DNA from: an uncultured Draconibacterium sp.
Lineage (GTDB): Bacteria; Bacteroidota; Bacteroidia; Bacteroidales; Prolixibacteraceae
Reading direction: 5' to 3'
DNA length: 64,000 nt
Assembly: GCF_963676815.1 (NCBI RefSeq)
Contig: NZ_OY781365.1
Location: 5,676,501-5,740,500, forward strand
The notes beneath the pieces are model-generated. The model was not told the DNA's origin, did not search any database, and was given only the letters and a program-made list of their open reading frames with translations. The translations under genes and the position numbers were made by a program. Each line of letters opens with the position of its first letter. Within the stretch, counting starts at the first letter, position 1. Shown in pieces: positions 54,070-62,526 of the stretch.

Positions 54070-55365
54070 TTAGCTCAAAAACTTCTTTCTTAAATCTTCC
54101 ACCTGAGCGTCGTTAATTGGAATTAGTTTCCCTAACGAAGCACCCATTGTAAGCGATTTTGCACTAAATTCGGCCACTTCTAACTTATCAAATGTTCCGA
54201 GTAAATTATCACCGGTTACCAATACCGAATCGTTATTAATAATTACTGCCGGTGTGTTTTCCGACAGTGTTTCGAGAATAGCTTCTTCGCCGGCAAAATG
54301 CGAACCGAAAGGCATATTGGGAATATCTTGCAAGAAAATCCAGCTTTCAGGAATGGTACGTACATCAATCTTTTCACCGGTAACACTGTAAGCCATTAGA
54401 TATGGCGTTTGTGTTAAGATAATTGAATTTACATGTGGAAAACGTTTGTAAATTTCCTGGTGCAACCAAGTCGATCGACTTGGCAATTTTCCGGGCTCGC
54501 GCTTACCATCTTTTATCTGCACAATATCTTTTAACTGAATGTCCCAGCGCGCCACATTGGTAGGCGTTATCAGAAAATCATCTCCCTTCCAACGCACCGA
54601 AACAGTACCATACGAACTGATCATCAATCCCTGATCGCAGGCACGCAAAACAATACGCTGTATCATTTCCCTAATCGCCCGCTCGTTCGAAGGATATTCA
54701 ACATTCTTCATCTCCGGCAACAAACGTGGAATCTGGTTTTCAAATTCATCGATCTGATCATCAGACAAATAGTTGGGGGTACCAATTGTGCTTCCGTTTA
54801 TTAAAGTGCGGGCGCAAAACTCCATTGTTTCAAATCGCTGGTATGCATCACTTAAATTGCTTCCCCCCACAACTGTTCCGTGGTTTTCCATAATTACGGC
54901 ATTCACTCCTTTTGCAAACTCATCAGCAATAACATCACCTAATTCATCACTTCCGGGTAAGGCATACGGTGCATAACCTATAGGGCCGCAAACATGTTTT
55001 GCCTGCGGAAGCACATTTGTATTCGGAATCTGACGTACAATACTAAAAGAAACCAGCGCCGGCGGATGTGCATGAATTACCGCTTTTATTTCGGGGCGGC
55101 ATTTATAAATGGCAATGTGAAAAGGATACTCCGATGAAGGTTTGTGGCGTCCTTCAATACTTCCGTCTTTTCTTACACAAATAATATCTGTTGGTCGCAA
55201 AGTTCCTTTATCAATGGCCGATGGCGTTACCCAAACATCTCCATTATCGTCAATAATAGAGATATTTCCTCCCGATGTTGTTGTCATTCCACTTCGATAA
55301 ATCTTATCTATGATCATAATTATCTGATCGCGTGGATGCATCCATTTTGTATTCAATTTTCTCAT
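54070..55365 (-). CDS. Tandem class II aldolase/adducin protein, probable L-rhamnulose-1-phosphate aldolase
   Basis: This 431-residue protein is two class II aldolase domains in one chain. The first (about 10-195) has the full zinc-aldolase set: Glu79 in PSSEYPFH, His98 and His100 in IHAHPP, and His162 in ENHGTVVGG. The second (about 220-425) keeps the fold-defining pattern but has lost all of them: Ser298 replaces the Glu, TQT (318-320) replaces HAH, and Asp379 replaces the third His. It ends an operon with rhaT, rhaM, rhaA, rhaB and fucO and is the only aldolase there. It should therefore cleave L-rhamnulose 1-phosphate to dihydroxyacetone phosphate and L-lactaldehyde. RhaD itself is a single domain of about 270 residues; the second domain here is probably structural or regulatory. 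Confidence 0.88.
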   Translation of the reverse strand: MRKLNTKWMHPRDQIIMIIDKIYRSGMTTTSGGNISIIDDNGDVWVTPSAIDKGTLRPTDIICVRKDGSIEGRHKPSSEYPFHIAIYKCRPEIKAVIHAHPPALVSFSIVRQIPNTNVLPQAKHVCGPIGYAPYALPGSDELGDVIADEFAKGVNAVIMENHGTVVGGSNLSDAYQRFETMEFCARTLINGSTIGTPNYLSDDQIDEFENQIPRLLPEMKNVEYPSNERAIREMIQRIVLRACDQGLMISSYGTVSVRWKGDDFLITPTNVARWDIQLKDIVQIKDGKREPGKLPSRSTWLHQEIYKRFPHVNSIILTQTPYLMAYSVTGEKIDVRTIPESWIFLQDIPNMPFGSHFAGEEAILETLSENTPAVIINNDSVLVTGDNLLGTFDKLEVAEFSAKSLTMGASLGKLIPINDAQVEDLRKKFLS

Positions 55366-55380
55366 ATTTACTAATTTTTG

Positions 55381-56046
55381 TTATTGAAGTAATTTCCCCA
55401 GATTATCAAATTTTTTGTTGTAATCCTCCACCGAAGCAGATATAACCTCATGAGCTTCTTTTGCGTTATATATGCCAACAATTTCGGTATCCTTTTCTTC
55501 GCCGGGCATATCCTTATAAGTAAGGAAATAGTGCTCAAGACGTTGAATCACAATTTCGGGAACTTCCGAAATATCCTTAAAATGACCATAAACAGTATCG
55601 TTTCTCAGAACCGCTATTATTTTATCATCTGCCTGATTCCCGTCAATCATCCGAAAACCACCAATGGGTATTGTGTTTACCAATAAATCACCATGTGCAA
55701 TTGCTTTTTCTGTCAGTACACAAATATCTATAGGGTCGCCATCACCAACGATTCCCTCTTTTCCTGTTTTAATACTACAAAGTTTTCCAACCCCATTTCC
55801 ACAAAAAGTTTGCGGAATAAAGCCATAAAGAGCAGGAACAACATTTGAAAATTTCTGGGGTCGATCAATTCGTAAATAACCACTGTCTTTATCGATTTCA
55901 TATTTTACCGTATCTGTTGAAACAACTTCGATAAAAGCAGTCAATTCTTTAGGAGCTTTTTTCCCAATATAAACCCCATGCCACGGATGTGATTTGTATC
56001 GAAGTCCCATCAACCTTCCAATAGGATCAGATATTCTGTCTAACAT
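55381..56046 (-). CDS. ppa: Family I inorganic pyrophosphatase
   Basis: This 221-residue protein is a soluble family I pyrophosphatase that hydrolyses diphosphate to phosphate with magnesium. By alignment to the E. coli enzyme the active-site set is complete: Glu40, Lys48, Glu50, Arg62, Tyr74, the GDGDPID triad Asp102/Asp104/Asp107, Asp135, Asp140, Lys142 and Tyr177-Lys178. It has an N-terminal extension and an insertion before the GDGDP motif, so it is longer than the E. coli protein (about 176 residues). It lies 30 bases after fucO and 15 bases before the aldolase in the rhamnose operon. No step of rhamnose breakdown releases diphosphate, so its place here is unexplained. Confidence 0.95.
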   Translation of the reverse strand: MLDRISDPIGRLMGLRYKSHPWHGVYIGKKAPKELTAFIEVVSTDTVKYEIDKDSGYLRIDRPQKFSNVVPALYGFIPQTFCGNGVGKLCSIKTGKEGIVGDGDPIDICVLTEKAIAHGDLLVNTIPIGGFRMIDGNQADDKIIAVLRNDTVYGHFKDISEVPEIVIQRLEHYFLTYKDMPGEEKDTEIVGIYNAKEAHEVISASVEDYNKKFDNLGKLLQ

Positions 56047-56076
56047 TTATACGGTATTATTATATAAAAACCTGGT

Positions 56077-57231
56077 TTAATAGGCTGATTGATAAATTTC
56101 AATTGTATCTTCAAGCGTAACTGGTTTTGGATTTCCACCGGTACAAACATCGAGCAAAGCATTTTTTGCCATAAGGTCAAAATCCTTTTCTTTTACGCCC
56201 AGTTCTTGTAATCCGGCAGGAATACCCACATCCTTTGATAACCGAACGATTGCTGCAATTGCTGCATCATTTGCCTCTTCTATAGTCATTTCAGAAGTAT
56301 CAACACCCATGGCTTCTGCAATATCCCGTAACTTATCGCCACAATCTGAAGCATTAAATTTCTCGACATGAGGAAGTAAAATTGCATTACAAACACCATG
56401 AGGTAAATCGTACATTCCGCCCAATTGGTGAGCCATTGAATGCACAAAGCCTAATCCGCAATTCGAAAAGGCCTGTCCGGCAATAAACTGACCCCAGGCC
56501 ATTTTACTGCGCGCTTCAATATTATTACCGTCGGCAACAGCATCGCGCAAACTTTCGCCAATTAATTTAATAGCATGCAAAGCCAAATTGTCCGACCAAT
56601 CGAAAGCACCAACAGTTACGTAGGCTTCAATTGCGTGAGTTAAGGCATCCATACCTGTGGCGGCAGTTAACGCAGCCGGTTTGTTCATCATTAACACAGG
56701 GTCGTTAACCGCTATATCAACCAAACAATTTTTATCTACCATTACCATTTTTACCTTACGCTTTTCGTCGGTAATTACGTAGTTAATGGTAATCTCACTT
56801 GCTGTTCCGGCAGTGGTATTGATGGCAATTAGAGGAGCCGATTTCTTTTTCGAAACATGAATCCCCTCGTAATCTTCAATTTTACCACCATTAGTTGCTA
56901 AAATTCCAATTGCTTTTCCACAATCTTGCGGCGATCCTCCTCCAAGCGTAATAATGCAGTCGCATTTATTTTGTTGATAGGCCAACAAACCAACTCTTAC
57001 ATTCTCTACTGTTGGATTTTGTTTAACTGCATCGTAAGCAATGTAGTCCAAACCACATTCATTTAAGATATCTTCAACCTTTTCGGCAATTCCAATTTTT
57101 ACAAGTACGCGGTCGGTAACCAACAACACCTTTTTATAATTACTCGTTTGCAAGTCGCTTTTAAGCTCGTTTAAGGCTCCTGGCCCCACAAGACTTACTG
57201 GTGGTAAATAAATTCTTTTTGCTGATTCCAT
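56077..57231 (-). CDS. fucO: Lactaldehyde reductase (iron-containing alcohol dehydrogenase)
   Basis: This 384-residue protein is a group III iron-dependent alcohol dehydrogenase like FucO, which reduces L-lactaldehyde to L-1,2-propanediol with NADH and so disposes of the electrons from anaerobic rhamnose breakdown. GGGS at 97-100 binds the cofactor diphosphate. The metal ligands are visible in MDALTHAIE (Asp and His), MAHQLGG and LPHGVCNA. Length is normal (E. coli FucO 382). It starts 3 bases after the rhaB stop, so the two are translationally close. The operon shows no lactaldehyde dehydrogenase, which favours propanediol as the end product. Confidence 0.93.
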   Translation of the reverse strand: MESAKRIYLPPVSLVGPGALNELKSDLQTSNYKKVLLVTDRVLVKIGIAEKVEDILNECGLDYIAYDAVKQNPTVENVRVGLLAYQQNKCDCIITLGGGSPQDCGKAIGILATNGGKIEDYEGIHVSKKKSAPLIAINTTAGTASEITINYVITDEKRKVKMVMVDKNCLVDIAVNDPVLMMNKPAALTAATGMDALTHAIEAYVTVGAFDWSDNLALHAIKLIGESLRDAVADGNNIEARSKMAWGQFIAGQAFSNCGLGFVHSMAHQLGGMYDLPHGVCNAILLPHVEKFNASDCGDKLRDIAEAMGVDTSEMTIEEANDAAIAAIVRLSKDVGIPAGLQELGVKEKDFDLMAKNALLDVCTGGNPKPVTLEDTIEIYQSAY

Positions 57232-57234
57232 TTT

Positions 57235-58596
57235 CTAATTATTTTTTAAACCCAAGTCGAGTTGCGATACATCAACATCAGTAAATGTATCGGCAATTAC
57301 CAATGCCGCACCCAAAGCACTTGAGTTATCAATTTCTGAGATTAATACTTTCTTGCCTGGGAAACTCACTTTCAATAAATGAATAAAAATTGGGTTACGT
57401 GCAAAACCGCCCGAGACATAAAGTGTTTCTGATTCGTCGTTCGCAGGAATTACAAGCTGTATGGCTTGCACACATAAGTCTGACAAATCAATCATGAGTT
57501 TGGTGTACGCCTCTTCGTAATTGGCAAAAACGCTCAAATCAGCCTTTTCCAAGCCTTCGTCAAAACTTTCTTTTCCGTTAGGGAAGTAAACCGAAGCTGA
57601 ATATTTTTCGTTTAAACTGTTCAATAATGCTTCGTTTAATTTAACTGTTTTAAACGAGTCGCCGGGCACATCAAAGTATTTCGCCAGTTTTTCGGCCCAA
57701 ACCTCATGAAAATGCCCCATAAACAAACGCGATGATTTTACCTGCTCTTTATTTGGTGTCAAAAAACAAAGGCAGTCCTGTTCCAACTGACCGGCAGTTA
57801 AGGGCTCAGTGTTATATGGATTCATATTTATACACCATGTACCGGTTGATACGAGTATAAACTTTTCGTTACTTGCTTTTAAATAAGGTGCCAGCGATGC
57901 TGAGCTATCGTGTATTCCTGTTCCAACTTTTACTTCTTTATCTCCAATTTTTACAGGAAATACAACATCATTAGTTATAGGTTCAGGCAGCGAAATATCA
58001 TTATCTGCAATCCACTGGTGGTATTTCATATCATCAAAATCCCACATAAAAGTATGGCAGCCTATTGATGTTGGCTCAGATACTATTTCGTTGGTTAATG
58101 AATAAGACAAATACTGCGGGAAATGAAGTATAGATTTGGACTGATTAAACAGTGCTGATTTTTCTTTCTTAAGCCACAGAATCTGGATACCGGAATTTAA
58201 CAAAAGTCCTAAAGCCGGACTAGCCGTTTTTCGGCAAAATTCGTCAACACCACCATATTCGGCAAACAGCTTTTCTGATATAGCCGGGTCAATTTCTTTC
58301 AAATAATTATAAACCGGCGTTAGTGGTTTTCCACTTTCATCCAAAAACATTAACGAGGCTCCGTATGTAGAGAAGTTTACTCCTACCAGGTCGTACTCGC
58401 CTTTGTTTACAATCTCTGTTAATGTTTCTGAAATCCAAGTGGTTATTAAGTCAATGTCGTCACATTCAAAACCGTCGTCGTCATTCACAACGGGAAATTT
58501 TTCTTCGAATTGATAAACAACCTTAAAGTCTTTATCAAACAACAATATTTTTTTATTGGTTTTTCCTATATCGAAAACAGCAATAACCTCATTCAT
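57235..58596 (-). CDS. rhaB: FGGY-family carbohydrate kinase, L-rhamnulokinase
   Basis: This 453-residue kinase of the FGGY family should phosphorylate L-rhamnulose to L-rhamnulose 1-phosphate. The phosphate-1 loop is AVFDIGKTNKKI near the N-terminus. GVNFSTYGASL, GTGIHDSSASLAPYL and VSTGTWCIN follow, and a C-terminal YVSGGFARNP block marks the ATP-binding domain. The frame opens at a TTG at 58626 but the ATG at 58596 fits the family start. It differs from enterobacterial RhaB (DLGASSGR) and resembles Bacteroidota rhamnulose kinases. A 151-base gap with terminator-like hairpins separates it from rhaA. Function rests on family and operon context. Confidence 0.9.
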   Translation of the reverse strand: MNEVIAVFDIGKTNKKILLFDKDFKVVYQFEEKFPVVNDDDGFECDDIDLITTWISETLTEIVNKGEYDLVGVNFSTYGASLMFLDESGKPLTPVYNYLKEIDPAISEKLFAEYGGVDEFCRKTASPALGLLLNSGIQILWLKKEKSALFNQSKSILHFPQYLSYSLTNEIVSEPTSIGCHTFMWDFDDMKYHQWIADNDISLPEPITNDVVFPVKIGDKEVKVGTGIHDSSASLAPYLKASNEKFILVSTGTWCINMNPYNTEPLTAGQLEQDCLCFLTPNKEQVKSSRLFMGHFHEVWAEKLAKYFDVPGDSFKTVKLNEALLNSLNEKYSASVYFPNGKESFDEGLEKADLSVFANYEEAYTKLMIDLSDLCVQAIQLVIPANDESETLYVSGGFARNPIFIHLLKVSFPGKKVLISEIDNSSALGAALVIADTFTDVDVSQLDLGLKNN

Positions 58597-58614
58597 AACC
58601 TTTTGGATTGGCAG

Positions 58615-58715
58615 CTGTGAATACAATACTAAATAAATCGTATTACAGCCAAATTAAAAAAACAAACCTCCTCTGTTCTCTGTCGGCATATTTATGCAGC
58701 GACTTAGAACAGAGG
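58615..58715 (-). terminator. Attenuator-like double hairpin between rhaA and rhaB
   Basis: On the minus-strand message a perfect 10-bp stem (58706-58715 with 58670-58679), extended inward by GTCG/CGAC and GCAT/ATGC pairs, is followed 7 bases later by a run of seven T (58662-58656). This looks like an intrinsic terminator. A second stem (58640-58648 with 58615-58624, one bulge) lies just before the rhaB ATG. As the genes on both sides form one pathway, partial termination (attenuation) or message processing is more likely than a full stop. Confidence 0.65.
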
Positions 58716-58747
58716 AAGATTCAACTTATTCTATAGAAACTATTAAA

Positions 58748-60007
58748 CTATCGTTTTGAAAGAACTTCTTCTTCGTACTTTTGGATTTCGCCAATGTAAT
58801 CCATTCCGGTTGGAACACCTTCCTGCAGGCAGTAGTAATCCCAAACTGCTGCAAATGGCATTGTTTTCAATTCTTCCAACATAGCCAAACGTTCGAAGTT
58901 TTTACCGGCTTCTTCCAATGCAACCATATCTTTTGTTGGCTCAAGTCCTGCAATTAGAAATGCTTTCATAGCTGCACGTGTACCTGTTACATAAGCACCA
59001 ATACGATTGATTGAAGCATCAAAGAAGTCAAGTCCGATATTTACGCGGTCAAGGAAATCGTTACGGATAATTTCTGAAGCGATTAACTGAACATCTTCAT
59101 TTAATGTAACTACGTGATCTGAATCCCAACGAACCGGACGTGTTACGTGCAATAAAACCTCATCAACAAATTGTAAAACAGAAGATATTTTATCTCCTAC
59201 CTGCTCTGTTGGGTGAAAGTGTCCGTTATCCAAACAAATTAATTTGTTGTTTTTAATGGCATATCCCAGGTAAAAGTCGTGCGAACCAACAGTCATTGAT
59301 TCAACACCAATACCAAACAGTTTACTTTCAACGGCATCTTTCATGTATTCTTTCGGATAATCGGTAGCCATCGCCTCGTCGAGCGACTTTTGAAGGTTGG
59401 CGCGGTATCCGTTACGGTCGATTGGTGTATCTTTCGATCCGTCAGGAATCCAGGTATTGTGTACACAAGGTGTTCCCAGTTGTTTTCCTGCTTCGGCAGA
59501 AATAGCGCGACAACGTTTTACGTGTTCTACCCAGAATTTTCTGTTTTCTTCGTTTTTACTTGAAAGTGTAAAACCATCGGCAGCACGGTCGTGAGAGAAA
59601 CAAGTAGCATTGAAATCCATTCCAATTCCTTGTGCTTTACACCAGTCAATCCAGCTTTGGAAGTGTTTTACTTCAATCTCGTCGCGATCTACTTTCTCGC
59701 CTTGAAAATCACCGTAAATAGCATGCAGGTTTAAACGTTGTTTACCAGGAAGCATCGACAATACCTTCTCAAGGTCGGTACGCATCTGATCAATTGTTGA
59801 AGCTTTACCAGGGTAGTTACCTGTAGCCTGAATACCACCTGACAATTCGCCATCAGCAGTTTCGAAACCACCAACATCATCGGTTTGCCAACAGTGTAAC
59901 GAAATATTTACATCTTTCATTTTTGCGATTGCAGCATCGGTATCAACGCCTACTTTGGCATATTGCTCCTTGGCAATTTCATATGCCTTTTTAATAAGTT
60001 CACTCAT
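58748..60007 (-). CDS. rhaA: L-rhamnose isomerase
   Basis: This 419-residue enzyme, the same length as E. coli RhaA, converts L-rhamnose to L-rhamnulose in the cytoplasm with manganese or zinc in a TIM barrel. Conserved blocks are HCWQTDDVGGFE, NLHAIYGDF, MDFNATCFSHD, CLDNGHFHPTE and RWDSDHVVTL, which carry the metal ligands. It lies 48 bases after rhaM. Identification is firm because RhaA is a narrow family. Confidence 0.98.
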   Translation of the reverse strand: MSELIKKAYEIAKEQYAKVGVDTDAAIAKMKDVNISLHCWQTDDVGGFETADGELSGGIQATGNYPGKASTIDQMRTDLEKVLSMLPGKQRLNLHAIYGDFQGEKVDRDEIEVKHFQSWIDWCKAQGIGMDFNATCFSHDRAADGFTLSSKNEENRKFWVEHVKRCRAISAEAGKQLGTPCVHNTWIPDGSKDTPIDRNGYRANLQKSLDEAMATDYPKEYMKDAVESKLFGIGVESMTVGSHDFYLGYAIKNNKLICLDNGHFHPTEQVGDKISSVLQFVDEVLLHVTRPVRWDSDHVVTLNEDVQLIASEIIRNDFLDRVNIGLDFFDASINRIGAYVTGTRAAMKAFLIAGLEPTKDMVALEEAGKNFERLAMLEELKTMPFAAVWDYYCLQEGVPTGMDYIGEIQKYEEEVLSKR

Positions 60008-60055
60008 AACTTTCTCAGTCTTAATTAATTAAATTTATTTGTTCAGAATATTTTT

Positions 60056-60370
60056 TTATTCCATGTAAAACACTTCTTCCAACTCAACCGAAATCGGAGA
60101 ATTGTCGGGATTCGACTTCATAATATCTTTCATGTAAGCCCACCACTTTTGTACAATCTCGGTTTTTCCTAAATCTTGCGAACCGCCATCTCCACTTACT
60201 TTCTGGAAAGCGAACAAGATATTGGTTTCTTCATCTAAAAAGATGGAGTATTCACTCACGCCGGCATCTTTCAGTAATTTCTTTAGTTCCGGCCAAATCT
60301 CATCATGACGTTTAATATATTCTTCTTTCTGACCTTCGTTGAGGTACATTTTAAATGCTAGTCGTTGCAT
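60056..60370 (-). CDS. rhaM: L-rhamnose mutarotase
   Basis: This 104-residue protein is the L-rhamnose mutarotase (same length as E. coli RhaM), which interconverts alpha- and beta-L-rhamnose so that the isomerase receives the right anomer. The family residues Tyr18 and the catalytic His22 are present in EEYIKRHDEIWPEL, and the Trp pair lies in KWWAYMKDIM. It is a ferredoxin-like dimer in characterised cases. It sits between rhaT and rhaA, with gaps of 34 and 48 bases. Confidence 0.97.
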   Translation of the reverse strand: MQRLAFKMYLNEGQKEEYIKRHDEIWPELKKLLKDAGVSEYSIFLDEETNILFAFQKVSGDGGSQDLGKTEIVQKWWAYMKDIMKSNPDNSPISVELEEVFYME

Positions 60371-60404
60371 ATCTTAAAAATTAGAGTTATTAGAATAAAT
60401 CAGC

Positions 60405-61436
60405 TTACAGGTTAGGAACAAAAACGGAGAAAATAAGTATAGCCATTCCTATCAGCAACACAACGATGGTTTTAGTAGCAACACCTTTCCATTCTTTAAG
60501 GATAATCCCCCAAACATTACTGAATGTTACGTTTAAGGCCATTAGTATCGACCATGAGAAAGCCAGCATAACAGGACTACCAGCCAAATAACTTTTACCA
60601 ATTGCCAGTCCAAAAAATTGCGAATACCAAAGCACACCTGCCAATGCACAAAACAGTAAATTATTTACCCACACATTACCAGGAATGGTTACGTAATCTT
60701 TAAACGTTTTGTTTTTAAAATTTTGTTGTAAACAGAATGCTGCATTGGTTAAAAAACCACCAGCTGTTACCATTAATGTAGCAGGCAGGGTTGCAAATAT
60801 ATCTTTAGCTCCTAATGCTAGTGCTGCTTCTTTTAAAGGTTCACCGGCACTCAACCCAAGGGCAAAACATGCACTCATTACACCTGCTAACAAAGCAACA
60901 AGTAATCCTTTTGTTAAGGCAAAATCTTTAACCGCCGCTTTCTTTTGTTCCTCAGTCATATTTTGTGAACGCAATCCTCCTGCATAACCAATTGTTGCAA
61001 TACCGGCAAGCGTTACAGACACACCAATCAGAAGCATTAAACCCGGACCGTGAAAAAGATCTGTTTTGTCGAAAAAGATTGCAGGTATGAGTGTTCCAAA
61101 TGCAGAGCAGGTACCCAACGAAATTGACTGCCCCAATGCAACACCAAGATAGCGCATTGATAAACCAAAGGTTAGGCCACCAACGCCCCAAAGCACACCA
61201 AAAAACAGGGCTTTTAAAGCTGCGCCACTGTCAACGCCTAAAATCGTCATAAGCGATGATCCCTCAGGAACTGCCAGGAGCGCTCCCAGATACGGAAATA
61301 CCAACCAGGCGAAAACCCCCTGCACAATCCAAAAAGTCTCCCACGACCAGTTTTTCACCTTGTTAATGGGAACATAGGAACTCGATTGTCCAAAACTTCC
61401 AATTGCAATAATTGTTAGTCCAAGTATAAAATTCAT
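60405..61436 (-). CDS. rhaT: L-rhamnose/proton symporter
   Basis: This 343-residue inner-membrane protein matches the RhaT family (E. coli RhaT 344 residues), with about ten membrane helices. Recognisable segments are WSWETFWIVQGVFAW, GLSMRYLGVALGQSISLG and YAGGLRSQNMTEEQK. It imports free L-rhamnose released in the periplasm by the GH78/GH106 enzymes, using the proton gradient. It is the first gene of the rhamnose operon and is divergent from the AraC-type regulator. Confidence 0.96.
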   Translation of the reverse strand: MNFILGLTIIAIGSFGQSSSYVPINKVKNWSWETFWIVQGVFAWLVFPYLGALLAVPEGSSLMTILGVDSGAALKALFFGVLWGVGGLTFGLSMRYLGVALGQSISLGTCSAFGTLIPAIFFDKTDLFHGPGLMLLIGVSVTLAGIATIGYAGGLRSQNMTEEQKKAAVKDFALTKGLLVALLAGVMSACFALGLSAGEPLKEAALALGAKDIFATLPATLMVTAGGFLTNAAFCLQQNFKNKTFKDYVTIPGNVWVNNLLFCALAGVLWYSQFFGLAIGKSYLAGSPVMLAFSWSILMALNVTFSNVWGIILKEWKGVATKTIVVLLIGMAILIFSVFVPNL

Positions 61437-61507
61437 AATCTCAGTTTATAAGTTTATTGATTCAAATAATAAATAAGTCACTCTTATAGTCTATTTATTA
61501 ACAAGTC

Positions 61508-61566
61508 AAAAATAATGGTGTTTTTTGGCTAAAACAATATAAAAACTGGCAGTTTTTTTATATATT
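61508..61566 (-). promoter_or_regulatory. rhaT promoter and palindromic operator candidate
   Basis: On the minus strand TATTTTTG (61515-61508) fits the -7 consensus, about 70 bases before the rhaT ATG. Beginning 27 bp upstream is a near-perfect palindrome centred at 61550: AAAAACTG-G-CAGTTTTT (61542-61558), with partly symmetric ATAT flanks out to 61566. It ends about 20 bases before the regulator's ATG, so it can serve both directions. The one-base centre means that it works as DNA rather than as an RNA hairpin. It is a candidate site for the adjacent AraC-type regulator. Confidence 0.5.
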
Positions 61567-61580
61567 TTGACACAAATTGA

Positions 61581-62453
61581 ATGGAAAATTATTTTAAATA
61601 TCTAACGACAGCAGAGGAGGATGTGGATTGGGGCTTGTATCTGAATGTAGCAGGCACAGGTAACATATTACCTAAAACAGTGTATCCTCCGCAGGAACAC
61701 CCATCAGAATACTATTTTAATTGGGAAACAGGACGTATTTTGCAGGAATATCAGCTTAACTACATTACAAAAGGTACTGGCATTTATGAGAATAAACATG
61801 GAAAATTCCAGGTAAAACCGGGCAGCATAATGCTCGTACTTCCTAATGAATGGCACCGTTACCGCCCTATTCGCACTACAGGTTGGACGGAAAACTATGT
61901 GGGTTTTAATGGCGAAATTGCGCATAAGCTTCTGAAAAACAATATTTTTACACCAACACAACCTGTCATTAATTGTGGAATAAAGGAAGAAATAATTGAC
62001 ACCTATTTAAAGATTTATGATTTGGTTGAAAAAGAGCGTCCCGGATTCCAGCAAATTGCTTCGGGGATGGTTGTAAAACTATTGGGCTACATGGTTTCTT
62101 TTGAAAAACGTAAAGGTTTTTCAGGCAAACACATTGCCAAAGTAATTGAGCAAGTTCGTTTTTTAATGCGCCAGAACATTGAAACCGAATACAACATGGA
62201 AGAGCTGGCAAAAGAACACAATGTTGGATACTCGTATTTCCGTAAAATGTTTAAAAAATATACGGGTGTATCACCTGCACAATACCATTTGCAACTGCGA
62301 ATAATAAGAGCAAAAGAGTTATTAGTATCTACCGATAAAACCATTACAGAAATAGCCTTCCAGCTGGGATTTCAAAACATTTACCATTTTAGTATGCTTT
62401 TTAAAAAGAAAACAGGATTGAGTCCTTCTGACTTCAGAAACGGGATAAATTAA
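61581..62453 (+). CDS. rhaR: AraC-family transcriptional regulator of rhamnose catabolism
   Basis: This 290-residue protein has an N-terminal cupin-type sugar-binding domain (about 20-160; PGSIMLVLPNEWHRYRPI) and a C-terminal pair of helix-turn-helix motifs of the AraC type (about 190-288; MEELAKEHNVGYSYFRKMF and ITEIAFQLGFQNIYHFSMLF). It is divergent from rhaT and is inferred to sense L-rhamnose and activate the rhaT-aldolase operon, as RhaR does in Bacteroides thetaiotaomicron. The symbol is given from context and family, not from a specific signature. Confidence 0.87.
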   Translation: MENYFKYLTTAEEDVDWGLYLNVAGTGNILPKTVYPPQEHPSEYYFNWETGRILQEYQLNYITKGTGIYENKHGKFQVKPGSIMLVLPNEWHRYRPIRTTGWTENYVGFNGEIAHKLLKNNIFTPTQPVINCGIKEEIIDTYLKIYDLVEKERPGFQQIASGMVVKLLGYMVSFEKRKGFSGKHIAKVIEQVRFLMRQNIETEYNMEELAKEHNVGYSYFRKMFKKYTGVSPAQYHLQLRIIRAKELLVSTDKTITEIAFQLGFQNIYHFSMLFKKKTGLSPSDFRNGIN

Positions 62454-62526
62454 TACTCAGCACTTTGCAATTAATATAGTTCTCCTTCAGTATGATAAGT
62501 ACTGTCAATACAACAATACGTATCTT

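Noticed and set aside
62454..62526. CAGTA/TACTG stem between the AraC-type regulator and rpiB
   Set aside because: Five base pairs without a T-run; not enough to support a terminator for either convergent gene.
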